Source: DASZMX01 sp035551475 (lineage in GTDB: Bacteria; Verrucomicrobiota; Verrucomicrobiia; Limisphaerales; Palsa-1400). Taken from it: 5,687 bases of DNA. Each line of letters starts with the position of its first letter. Position 1 is the stretch's first letter. The stretch lies in the NCBI GenBank assembly GCA_035551475.1, contig DASZMX010000025.1, forward strand, positions 1-5,687, read 5' to 3'. Shown piece by piece: positions 1 through 5,687 of the stretch. The position numbers were made by a program, and so were the translations under genes. The notes below the pieces were generated by a model, which worked only from the letters and a program-made list of their open reading frames with translations, did no database searches and was not told the origin of the DNA.

Positions 1-1
1 T

Positions 2-1174
2 CAACAATGGGGCATGAAGAACATTCTCGGCCAATCCACCCTGCTCCATCACGGTTACGCGGCGGAAGTCGTCGCCAACCGCAACAAGGTCGAGCGCAAT
101 TTGCGCCTGCTGGAGAAGGCGATTGAAGAATTGCAGGACGAGCCGAATCTGCTCATGAGTTATGGCCAGGAGCTGGCCCGTTCCGGCCGCTTTGCCGCCG
201 GGCTCGACCAATACATCGAGGCCTTGCGCTGCCTCAGCGCCATGCCGCCAGCCGAGGTCACGCCCGAACTGCGCGAAACGCTGCTCTCGCAATTGACCTC
301 GCACTTGATGGTCGCCAAATCCTTCCAGGACGTCGTCAATGTTTGGCAAACGCCCGTGGCCAAGGCCGCGGACGTGACCGCTTCCCAACATTTCAGCCTC
401 GGCCTGGCTTACATGGAGCTCAAGCAGCCGGCCCTGGCGGCGGAGCACATGCGCCAATGCCTGGCCAAACGTAATCTGCCGGCGTTGTCTCCGATCAATC
501 GCGAGATTCTTAAAGCCGGCCCGTCCCATTGCCTCGCGCTTTGCCACGTGGCCCTGCAAGAAACGGCCCCCGCCGCCGCCGCCTTTCAAAACGCTATTGC
601 CGCCGAACCGCAAGCCCGCGCGCCCCGGTTGGATTACGCCCGTTTTTTGGGAGAAAATGGAAAACCGATCGACGCCCTCAAGTGGCTCAATGAACTGGTT
701 TCCGAAAAGGTGGACGACCTGCCTGCCTGGCTATGCGGCGGCCAGATTGCTTTGAGCCAGGCTGAGTTTCTGCCCTTTGCCTGCGATTGGACGGGTGAGG
801 CAGTCAAACATTTTCCCGCGCATCCCGCCATTTTGTTGCAGCGAGCGGAAGCGCTGTTGCTTTCGCAGCGCACCGCGGAAGCGCTGCCTCTGTGGCGTGA
901 TGGCCGCCTGCCGCAAAACCCGCGTCATGCCGCCGCGCGTTTGCTCTGCGAAATTCTCCTCGATGAAACGCAGCTCCGTTTCGCGCCCGTGCATGAAGAG
1001 GCGCTCAGCCATGAAACGCTGAAATGGTGCCGCCGTTTAATCGCCGTGGGAGCCAACGACAGCGTCCGCCTCCTTCAACAAAAGATCGAAATCGCTCGCG
1101 CCGCTCTGCCCAGTTTCGTCGCAGTGTGGGAAAGCGCCCACAAGCGCGCGGCCGCCTCCGCCACTCCGGCTTAA
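2..1174 (+). CDS. C-terminal part of a TPR-containing protein, probably a family 2 glycosyltransferase (5' end outside the window)
   Basis: The frame is open to the left edge, with four codons and no stop before the first ATG at 14, so that ATG is probably internal and the gene begins outside the window. Residues are numbered from it. Residues 11-33 (LHHGY, then KVERNLRLLE) resemble the linker in family 2 glycosyltransferases that joins the GT-A catalytic domain to a TPR tail, where the pattern is a 'HxGY' strand followed by 'RKxERdLrLLE'. The rest is alpha-helical repeat: TPR-like pairs near 44-74, 122-152, 170-198, 203-230 and 270-295, rich in Ala and Leu, with no membrane segment. Such proteins usually transfer sugars to surface glycans or proteins, with the TPR part binding partners. 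The catalytic DxD region is not visible, so the glycosyltransferase call is an inference; a plain TPR protein remains possible. The stop is TAA at 1172-1174. The next gene lies 103 bases downstream on the same strand. Confidence 0.6.
   Translation, partial: QQWGMKNILGQSTLLHHGYAAEVVANRNKVERNLRLLEKAIEELQDEPNLLMSYGQELARSGRFAAGLDQYIEALRCLSAMPPAEVTPELRETLLSQLTSHLMVAKSFQDVVNVWQTPVAKAADVTASQHFSLGLAYMELKQPALAAEHMRQCLAKRNLPALSPINREILKAGPSHCLALCHVALQETAPAAAAFQNAIAAEPQARAPRLDYARFLGENGKPIDALKWLNELVSEKVDDLPAWLCGGQIALSQAEFLPFACDWTGEAVKHFPAHPAILLQRAEALLLSQRTAEALPLWRDGRLPQNPRHAAARLLCEILLDETQLRFAPVHEEALSHETLKWCRRLIAVGANDSVRLLQQKIEIARAALPSFVAVWESAHKRAAASATPA
845..886 (+). repeat. 12-base direct repeat, 30-base period, in frame in the TPR gene
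   Basis: The 12-mer GCGGAAGCGCTG occurs exactly at 845-856 and 875-886. The period is ten codons and both copies encode Ala-Glu-Ala-Leu (residues 278-281 and 288-291). It is probably a chance or local duplication in a helical, Ala-rich repeat protein rather than a separate element. Confidence 0.5.
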
Positions 1175-1228
1175 GCGCCACGCTGGCTTGCCCCGCCGCA
1201 CGCCCCCTGCAAGGATGGTGGCGTTTTC

Positions 1229-1276
1229 ATGAGCATCGCCATTATTGCCAGACTAGCGCGGCCGAACTTCCGTTGA
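1229..1276 (+). other. possible 15-codon leader ORF before the glycerate kinase gene
   Basis: An ATG at 1229 opens a 15-residue frame (MSIAIIARLARPNFR) ending in TGA at 1274-1276, one base before the ATG of the kinase gene at 1278. A purine-rich AAGGATGG at 1211-1218 lies ten bases upstream, a plausible though imperfect Shine-Dalgarno sequence. The kinase ATG itself has no recognisable ribosome site, because the bases before it encode the end of this small frame. The arrangement would fit translational coupling, with ribosomes ending the leader and restarting on the kinase. The peptide has no recognisable regulatory codon run (no stack of one amino acid) and I see no attenuator hairpin. A chance ORF is quite possible at this length. 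Confidence 0.22.
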
Positions 1277-1277
1277 T

Positions 1278-2462
1278 ATGAATGCTCGCGCCGCGGCTGA
1301 AGAAATTTTTCGCGCCGGCGTGGCGCGGGTTCGCCCCGAGCGGCTGATGGGCCCGGCTTTGGGCGGCCTGGATCTGAGCCGCGTGGACCGCATCTTTGTG
1401 ATCGGCGCCGGCAAAGCCACCGGGGCGATGGCCGCGGAAACCGAAAAGATCCTGGGAGACAAAATCACCGCCGGGCATATCGTGGTCAAATACGGCCACG
1501 GCTGTCACCTTCAGCGGATTCGCTTGACTGAAGCAGGGCATCCGACGCCGGATGCGAACGGGCTTGCCGGAGCCGACGCAGTCCTTCGGCTCGCCCGCCG
1601 GGCGGGCGAACATGATTTGACGCTTTGTTTGCTCTCCGGCGGCGGATCGGCGTTGCTGTCTGATGGGCCGCTCGAAGAAATCATTCCGCTAAATCTCGCT
1701 TTGGTGCAAAGCGGCGCCGCCATCACAGAAATCAACACCGTGCGCAAACACCTTTCGCGCCTTAAAGGCGGCCAACTCGCCCGCGCCGCCCAACCCAGTC
1801 GCGTGGTGAGTCTGATTTTGTCCGATGTCATCGGCGACCCGCTCGATGTGATCGCCTCCGGGCCCACGGCGCCCGATCCTTCCACGCGGCAGGATGCGCT
1901 CGACGTTTTGCGTAAATATGGATTGCAGACAAATCTCCCTTTTGCCGAAACGCCCAAGCCCGGCGATCCAATCTTTCAGCGCGTGGAAAACCGTGTGATC
2001 GGCAACAACCAAATGGCATTGGAAGCGTGTCGATTTAAGGCGGCGGAACTGGGCTGGAATCCACGCATTGTCACCGCTTCGCTCGAGGGCGACGTGGCGA
2101 ACGCCGCGCAAGAAATTTTGGATGCAGCCCTGGGCGCGCCAAAGAGAAGCTGCCTTCTATTTGGGGGCGAACCCACTGTGAAAGTCACCGGCCCGGGACG
2201 CGGCGGACGCAGCCAACGGCTTGCGCTCCTCGCCGCCGACCGGTTGCGAAATCATCCCGGCATCACCCTGCTCGCGGCAGGAACGGATGGCACCGATGGC
2301 CCCACCGACGCCGCCGGGGCCGTGGTGGATTCCAACACGCGCCCCACCGCGCGCGACCTGAGAGGATTTGATTCCTATGATTTTTTCCAAAGGGCCGGCG
2401 GCCATATCATCACCGGCCCGACGCTCACGAACGTCATGGACCTTATCGTGGTGTTGACTTGA
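1278..2462 (+). CDS. glycerate 2-kinase (MOFRL/GckA-type, class II glycerate kinase)
   Basis: This 394-residue protein belongs to the glycerate kinase family with the C-terminal MOFRL domain, sometimes annotated as hydroxypyruvate reductase TtuD. Members phosphorylate D-glycerate with ATP, normally to 2-phosphoglycerate, feeding glycerate from glyoxylate, serine or tartrate metabolism into lower glycolysis in the cytosol. Visible family motifs are GAGKA at 43-47, the nucleotide-binding LLSGGGSALL at 118-127, NTVRKHLSRLKGG at 153-165, SDVIGDP with IASGP at 182-196, IGNN at 241-244, GGEPTVKVTGPGRGGR at 296-311 and, in the MOFRL part, AAGTDGTDGPTDAAGA at 333-348. The C-terminus TGPTLTNVMDLIVVL is the normal family end, so the gene is complete though a little short for the family. 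ATG at 1278 is the only sensible start: an in-frame TAG lies at 1254-1256 with no other start codon between, and the N-terminus aligns with the family pattern. The last 20 bases overlap the end of the convergent cvfB-like locus. Whether it makes 2- or 3-phosphoglycerate cannot be told from sequence. Confidence 0.93.
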   Translation: MNARAAAEEIFRAGVARVRPERLMGPALGGLDLSRVDRIFVIGAGKATGAMAAETEKILGDKITAGHIVVKYGHGCHLQRIRLTEAGHPTPDANGLAGADAVLRLARRAGEHDLTLCLLSGGGSALLSDGPLEEIIPLNLALVQSGAAITEINTVRKHLSRLKGGQLARAAQPSRVVSLILSDVIGDPLDVIASGPTAPDPSTRQDALDVLRKYGLQTNLPFAETPKPGDPIFQRVENRVIGNNQMALEACRFKAAELGWNPRIVTASLEGDVANAAQEILDAALGAPKRSCLLFGGEPTVKVTGPGRGGRSQRLALLAADRLRNHPGITLLAAGTDGTDGPTDAAGAVVDSNTRPTARDLRGFDSYDFFQRAGGHIITGPTLTNVMDLIVVLT

Positions 2463-2900
2463 CAATCAACTCGATGCCCGGTGACAAAAAGCGAATGCGG
2501 CCCGCTTTGTAAAGGCCGCCCAGCGCCTGCTTGAACGCGCCCTTGCTGACCCCGAATTTCTGGCGAATCGCCTCCGGTGAACTGTCGTCATCGAACGTCA
2601 AGCGTCCACCCTGGCGTTCCAGGGCTTCGACGATCTGGTCGGCCAACGCCGCGCGCCGCCCCGGTCGGCTGCGCCGGGTCGTAGCCACAATCCGGTTGGA
2701 TTTTTCGTCCACCTGGATATAGACGTCCACCCATTCGAGTCCCGGTAGATGAAGACGTCCAGCTTGTCCTTGGGCTTGAGATTGGCCGGGATATATCGGC
2801 CCGGCAGCAGGATTTCTCCGAGCGCGCCGCCGTCCAGATAAAGTCCCGGCGGAGCGGCTCGCACGATCGCCAGGATGTTGCGTTGCCCAAATTTTGCCAT
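2443..2900 (-). pseudogene. cvfB: broken cvfB-like gene (S1 RNA-binding / winged-helix protein), frameshifted and internally deleted
   Basis: Intact CvfB proteins have about 280 residues: three S1 RNA-binding domains followed by a winged helix. Here an ATG at 2900 opens a frame starting MAKFGQRNILAIVR, then GLYLDGGALGEILLPGRYIP and KLDVFIYRDS, which is a good first S1 domain of about 55 residues. After roughly 2740 this frame turns to unrelated sequence and stops at 2598. The family's C-terminal part continues in another frame: WVDVYIQVDEKSNRIVATTR looks like the end of the second S1 domain, and ALADQIVEALERQGGRLTF with SPEAIRQKFGVSKGAFKQAL and GLYKAGRIRF is the winged helix, ending in TAA at 2443-2445. 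Joined, the pieces give only about 150 residues, so most of the second S1 domain and all of the third appear lost, the second loss near 2655-2680 being in frame. Coding quality on both sides is high, pointing to a recent lesion or an assembly error. It lies 52 bases after the tauE-like stop on the same strand. Only a single S1 domain with a foreign tail would be made without frameshifting. Confidence 0.75.
2721..2761. repeat. 9-base direct repeat flanking the cvfB frame change
   Basis: The plus-strand 9-mer AGACGTCCA occurs exactly at 2721-2729 and 2753-2761. On the coding (minus) strand the copies encode equivalent beta-strands of S1 domains, LDVFIY and VDVYIQ, in different frames. The frame change lies between them, near 2731-2742. 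The two copies probably mark equivalent points of S1 domains one and two that have been brought together by a deletion. Confidence 0.6.
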
Positions 2901-2906
2901 GCGCCG

Positions 2907-2934
2907 CCACGGTAAGCCCGAAGCAGCGCCGTGG
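2907..2934. repeat. short inverted repeat between the tauE-like and cvfB-like genes
   Basis: CCACGG at 2907-2912 pairs with CCGTGG at 2929-2934, a six-base stem (seven with a G-T pair) around a loop of about 15 bases. It occupies the 52-base gap between the tauE-like stop and the cvfB-like ATG on the minus strand, ending only six bases before that ATG. No T-run follows it on either strand, so it is not a convincing intrinsic terminator. It could fold in the 5' leader of cvfB. The stem is short enough to be chance in GC-rich DNA. Confidence 0.25.
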
Positions 2935-2952
2935 GTAGCGTAATTTCCGCCC

Positions 2953-3864
2953 CTACGGCGCCTTGTGGCCTGTCAATAATCCGTGCAAAATAATCGCCGC
3001 CCCAATCAAGGGCAATGGAATGAAGGCCACGCGAATGCGCACGCCGGTGAAGTATTGCGTCATCGTGGCGCCAAGCTGCGCCCCAATCGCGCCGCCGGTA
3101 TGCATGACAAGGGCGATCAGAATATCGACATTGCCTTTGAGCGCGTGGGAAAAGGTTCCATATCCCGCCGAGATGATGATCTCAAACAAATCCGTCCCCA
3201 CCGCCACATGCGTGGGAATGCCGAGGAGATATATCATCGACGGCATCCGAATGTAGCCCGCGCCGCCACCGAGAAAACCGCTGAAGAATCCGCCAAAAAA
3301 AGACACGAACACAATCGTCCAGACGGAAATTCGTTTGATGCCCGAGACCGGCAAATCCACATAAGGCGGCAACCCCCAGCGTTGCAGTTTTTTGGCGATA
3401 TGCTGAAAGGCGGACGCATCCGGCGCCCGGGCAGCCGGAGCTTTGCCGCGCCGCGTTTTAATCGTCTGGAAAGTCTCCCACGCCATGAAGGAGGAGATGC
3501 CGACAAGAATCACGATAAAGCTAATTCCCACCACCGCGTCGATCTGGGCAGTCTTCTTCAGATATTGAATAAACTGCGCCCCCACCTCGACTCCGCCAAT
3601 GGTGCCCAGCGCCATGATGCCGCCCAGTTTGAGATCGATATTGCCAAGCTTGCGATGTTTGCGGGCCGCAACGATCGACTTCCCAACAATATGAGCAAGG
3701 TCTGTCCCAACGACAAAATTCATCGGCACGCCAAAGCCAAACAGCGCCGGCCCCGCCAGGAAACTTCCGCCTACGCCGAAAAACCCGCCAAAAACGCCCA
3801 CAACAAATCCCACCAAGGCGAGCAACGCCGGGTTGATGTGAACGCCTGAGATCGGGAACAGCAC
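2953..3864 (-). CDS. TauE/SafE family membrane anion exporter (sulfite exporter-like)
   Basis: This 303-residue inner-membrane protein has the TauE/SafE (formerly DUF81) pattern. Members export sulfite, sulfoacetate or other small organic anions, but the substrate is not readable from sequence. The two homologous halves are clear. GGFFGVGG at 26-33 with VGTDL at 52-56 and LGNID at 73-77 is echoed by GGFFSGFLGGG at 191-201, VGTDL at 222-226 and KGNVD at 243-247, an offset of 165-170 residues. Hydrophobic segments lie near 12-45, 82-100, 109-128, 182-214, 220-236, 248-268 and 279-297. A basic, Ala/Pro-rich stretch at about 131-178 links the halves and is probably cytoplasmic. The start is GTG at 3862-3864, directly following the TAG of the upstream small gene, with AAGGAG six bases before it. 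The stop is TAG at 2953-2955. Tight packing suggests it is made together with the small membrane protein. Confidence 0.9.
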   Translation of the reverse strand: MLFPISGVHINPALLALVGFVVGVFGGFFGVGGSFLAGPALFGFGVPMNFVVGTDLAHIVGKSIVAARKHRKLGNIDLKLGGIMALGTIGGVEVGAQFIQYLKKTAQIDAVVGISFIVILVGISSFMAWETFQTIKTRRGKAPAARAPDASAFQHIAKKLQRWGLPPYVDLPVSGIKRISVWTIVFVSFFGGFFSGFLGGGAGYIRMPSMIYLLGIPTHVAVGTDLFEIIISAGYGTFSHALKGNVDILIALVMHTGGAIGAQLGATMTQYFTGVRIRVAFIPLPLIGAAIILHGLLTGHKAP

Positions 3865-4110
3865 CTATTTCTCCTTTTTTCCGTTGACCAGGCCGAGCAA
3901 TCCGCGCGTGACCAATTCCAAGACGTATCCCTGCCCGATGATCAAACCCAACGCCAGCAGCGCATACATCGGACGGTTTTTCGTGAAGACCTGGTGCAGC
4001 CATTCGGCCAGGAAATGCAGGACGAGAAACACGTACACCACCGCCAATCCCGCATAGATCGGCAGCTCGATCGAAAACGATTTAAATACTTTGCGCAGGC
4101 TCGGCTTCAC
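3865..4110 (-). CDS. small two-helix membrane protein encoded with the TauE-like exporter
   Basis: This 81-residue protein is of a family I do not recognise. It has a basic N-terminus (MKPSLRKVFK), a hydrophobic segment at about 17-36, a short polar turn with HQVFTKNRP at 39-47, a second hydrophobic segment at about 48-67, and a very basic C-terminus NGKKEK. This predicts a hairpin of two membrane helices with both ends in the cytoplasm by the positive-inside rule. The start is GTG at 4108-4110; upstream in frame there is a TGA about 30 bases away and no other usual start codon. The stop TAG at 3865-3867 abuts the GTG of the exporter gene with no gap, and the exporter's ribosome site lies within this gene. 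That spacing argues that it is real and works with the exporter, for example as an accessory or stabilising subunit. That role is inferred from position only. Confidence 0.75.
   Translation of the reverse strand: MKPSLRKVFKSFSIELPIYAGLAVVYVFLVLHFLAEWLHQVFTKNRPMYALLALGLIIGQGYVLELVTRGLLGLVNGKKEK
3871..3876 (-). promoter_or_regulatory. strong ribosome binding site for the tauE-like gene
   Basis: On the minus strand AAGGAG lies six bases before the GTG at 3862-3864, inside the last codons of the small upstream gene. This near-ideal site supports the GTG start, which the ATG-only view would miss. No other gene start in the window has so clear a site. Confidence 0.85.
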
Positions 4111-4142
4111 AACGACAACATTACCACCCGGAATTCAGCCAT
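4107..4142 (-). other. possible 11-codon leader ORF overlapping the start of the small membrane protein
   Basis: On the minus strand an ATG at 4140-4142 opens MAEFRVVMLSL and ends in a TGA at 4107-4109. That stop overlaps the GTG start of the 81-residue gene in a GTGA arrangement, which is typical of translationally coupled genes. The small membrane protein has only a weak GGGTGG-like site of its own about 14 bases upstream of its GTG. No clear ribosome site precedes this mini-ORF, and its short length makes chance likely. It also overlaps the inverted repeat at 4138-4152. Confidence 0.15.
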
Positions 4143-4152
4143 GGTGCATGGC
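4138..4152. repeat. perfect 6-base inverted repeat between glgX and the small membrane protein gene
   Basis: GCCATG at 4138-4143 and CATGGC at 4147-4152 form a perfect stem with a three-base loop, in the 67-base gap after the glgX stop. No T-run follows on the minus strand, so it is a weak terminator candidate. It could be an mRNA processing or pausing site, or nothing. Confidence 0.25.
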
Positions 4153-4177
4153 GCCGACGCCTTGTCCAGCCTACCGT

Positions 4178-5687
4178 TCAAGCCGGCACCGGCCGCTGAT
4201 GAACCAGGACGACAAAAGATCGCCCTTCCATTTTGATGGCGCCATTTTGAATCGGCTCCTTTCCCAACGGCAAATCCGGCCGGGCGGTGTCGATGGCAAT
4301 CTTCCAATCCCAACCTGCAATGTCCGGCGGGAGCTTGAAATCCACCGGCTCGAAATGTGAATTAAGCAACAGCACAAAATCATCATCGCTGACATGACGC
4401 CCCTCCCGGTCGCGAATCTCCGGCGCATCGCCCTTCAAAACCATTCCCAGGGTCCGCATCCAGCCGCCGTTCTCCCAGTCCCCCTGCTCCATCGGTTTTC
4501 CATCGGAGCGGGTCCATTGCACATTTTCGGATTGCGCCGCCACGTTTGGATCCTCCTCGTGGAAACTGCGCCGGTGAAAATTGGGATGCGCGCGGCGGTA
4601 TTGAATAATGCGCGCGGCGAAATCCAGCATGCGCTTTTTGCGTTCATCCAAATCCCAGTGATGCCACGACAATTCCGTGTCTTGACAATAGCCGTTGTTG
4701 TTCCCCTGCTGTGTCCGGCTGATCTCGTCGCCGCCGCAGATCATCGGCACGCCCTGCGCGAACATCAGCATGCACAGAAAATTGCGCTTTTGCCGCTCGC
4801 GCAATTCCAGGATGCCGGCGTCCGTCGTGTCGCCCTCGGCGCCGCAATTCCACGACGCATTGTCATCCGTGCCGTCGCGATTGTTGTCCAGGTTTTTCTC
4901 GTTGTGCTTGCCGTTATAACTGACCAGATCGTGCAGCGTGAATCCGTCGTGCGCCGTGATCAGATTGATGCTGGAGGATGGCAGCCGCCGCGTGCGCTCA
5001 TAAAGATCGGAGCTGCCCCCCAGGCGGGTGGCAATCTCCGCGTGCAAGCCCGTGTCACCTTTCCAGAACTTGCGCGCGGCATCGCGAAACTTCCCGTTCC
5101 ACTCCGCCCAGCCGATCGGAAAATTGCCAACCTGGTAACCGCCCGCGCCCAAGTCCCACGGCTCGGCAATGAGTTTCACTGTGGCCAGCAAAGGGTCTTG
5201 ATAAATCGTGTCAAAGAAAGCGCCGAGTTGATCCACATCATTCAATTCACGCGCCAAGGCCGCCGCCAAATCAAACCGGAACCCGTCCACATGCATCTCC
5301 TTGACCCAGTACCGCAAGCTGTCCATCAACAATTGGAGGCTGTGCGGATGCACCATGTTCAGCGTGTTGCCGCAGCCGGTGAAATCCATGTAATAACGCG
5401 GATCCTTGGCCACCGTGCGGTAATAGGCGCGATTATCGATGCCCCGATAGGAAAGCGTCGGCCCGGCCTGATTTCCTTCCGCCGTATGATTGTACACGAC
5501 ATCCAGAATCACCTCGATGCCCACGTTGTGGAACCGCTTCACCATGTCCTTGAATTCTTTGATCACCTTCACCGGGTCGCTTCGATTTGTCGCATATGAA
5601 GGCTCGGGCGCAAAAAAGCTCAGCGTGTTGTAACCCCAATAATTGCGCAGCCCTTTGTCCACGAGAAATCTGTCATGCAGAAAATGA
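4178..5687 (-). CDS. glgX: glycogen debranching enzyme, GlgX/isoamylase type (5' end outside the window)
   Basis: This GH13 enzyme hydrolyses alpha-1,6 branches in glycogen or limit dextrins in the cytoplasm during glycogen breakdown. Numbering is from the GTG at 5662, but the frame stays open to the right edge: the preceding residues HFLHDRFL join LVDKGLRNYWGYN, a normal GlgX interior. The true start therefore lies outside the window, and about 200 residues (the N-terminal CBM48 domain and the start of the barrel) are missing from a usual length near 700. All four GH13 regions are present. Region I is DVVYNH at 54-59; region II is DGFRFD at 126-131, with nucleophile Asp131. Region III is IAEPWD at 165-170, with acid/base Glu167; region IV is TAHDGF at 236-241, with His238 and Asp239. 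The segment around 308-335 (ICGGDE, NNNGYCQD, LSWHHWD) is typical of GlgX/TreX. A C-terminal beta-sandwich follows to VVLVHQ. The stop is TGA at 4178-4180. The small membrane protein gene starts 67 bases downstream on the same strand. Confidence 0.92.
   Translation of the reverse strand, partial: HFLHDRFLVDKGLRNYWGYNTLSFFAPEPSYATNRSDPVKVIKEFKDMVKRFHNVGIEVILDVVYNHTAEGNQAGPTLSYRGIDNRAYYRTVAKDPRYYMDFTGCGNTLNMVHPHSLQLLMDSLRYWVKEMHVDGFRFDLAAALARELNDVDQLGAFFDTIYQDPLLATVKLIAEPWDLGAGGYQVGNFPIGWAEWNGKFRDAARKFWKGDTGLHAEIATRLGGSSDLYERTRRLPSSSINLITAHDGFTLHDLVSYNGKHNEKNLDNNRDGTDDNASWNCGAEGDTTDAGILELRERQKRNFLCMLMFAQGVPMICGGDEISRTQQGNNNGYCQDTELSWHHWDLDERKKRMLDFAARIIQYRRAHPNFHRRSFHEEDPNVAAQSENVQWTRSDGKPMEQGDWENGGWMRTLGMVLKGDAPEIRDREGRHVSDDDFVLLLNSHFEPVDFKLPPDIAGWDWKIAIDTARPDLPLGKEPIQNGAIKMEGRSFVVLVHQRPVPA

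Noticed and set aside
1175..1277. promoter or terminator between the TPR gene and the glycerate kinase gene
   Set aside because: I found no convincing -35/-10 pair and no hairpin followed by T's in the 103-base gap.
2588..2890. third minus-strand frame through the cvfB-like locus (100 codons)
   Set aside because: It matches no part of CvfB. The other two frames account for the family's N- and C-terminal parts.
2983..3849. 288-codon open frame on the plus strand, opposite the tauE-like gene
   Set aside because: The translation is highly polar (His, Arg, Asn, Lys) with no domain pattern, while the minus frame is a clear membrane protein with a good ribosome site. It is a shadow frame.
4183..4194. 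GCCGG-CA-CCGGC palindrome at the end of glgX as a terminator
   Set aside because: The loop would be only two bases, there is no T-run, and it encodes the last residues of GlgX, so it is better explained as coding sequence.
4394..5599. 401-codon open frame on the plus strand, opposite glgX
   Set aside because: It is the antisense shadow of a strongly conserved GH13 gene in GC-rich DNA. The translation is rich in Arg, Val and His with no recognisable domain, and the minus-strand frame carries all four catalytic regions.
1..5687. a new defence, mobile or biosynthetic system
   Set aside because: No transposase, integrase, nuclease, toxin-antitoxin, repeat array or clustered pathway is visible. 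The genes are mostly common housekeeping or metabolic families, and their adjacency alone does not support a shared system.

Overview
The window looks like ordinary bacterial chromosome: GC-rich, densely packed, with two plus-strand genes converging on a run of minus-strand genes. It contains no mobile element, CRISPR array, RNA gene or phage feature that I can support. The gene styles (a tetratricopeptide-tailed glycosyltransferase, a MOFRL-type glycerate kinase, a CvfB-like protein with an N-terminus MAKFGQRN, a GH13 debranching enzyme) would suit a Gram-negative bacterium, possibly of the Verrucomicrobiota/PVC group. That placement is an impression from protein style, not a demonstrated assignment.

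Plus strand, left: positions 2-1174 hold the C-terminal part of a gene cut by the left edge. It is a helical-repeat (TPR-like) region, most likely the tail of a family 2 glycosyltransferase. After a 103-base gap comes a complete glycerate 2-kinase gene (1278-2462). The gap contains a possible 15-codon leader ORF whose stop lies one base before the kinase ATG.

Minus strand, right to left in transcription order: a glycogen debranching enzyme (GlgX type), complete at its C-terminus but cut by the right edge; a small two-helix membrane protein of 81 residues; a TauE/SafE family anion exporter whose GTG start directly abuts the stop of the small gene; and a CvfB-like RNA-binding protein gene that appears broken. 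All four point the same way with short gaps (67, 0 and 52 bases), so they may be one transcript. The last one overlaps the end of the kinase gene tail-to-tail by 20 bases.

The most notable point is the cvfB-like locus (2443-2900). The family's first S1 domain and its C-terminal winged helix are both well conserved, but they lie in different frames, and the middle of the protein (most of the second and all of the third S1 domain) is missing. A 9-base direct repeat flanks the frame change. The second point of interest is the tightly coupled pair of a small membrane protein and a TauE exporter. Carbon metabolism is represented by the glycerate kinase and GlgX, but I see no evidence that the genes form one pathway or a new system.
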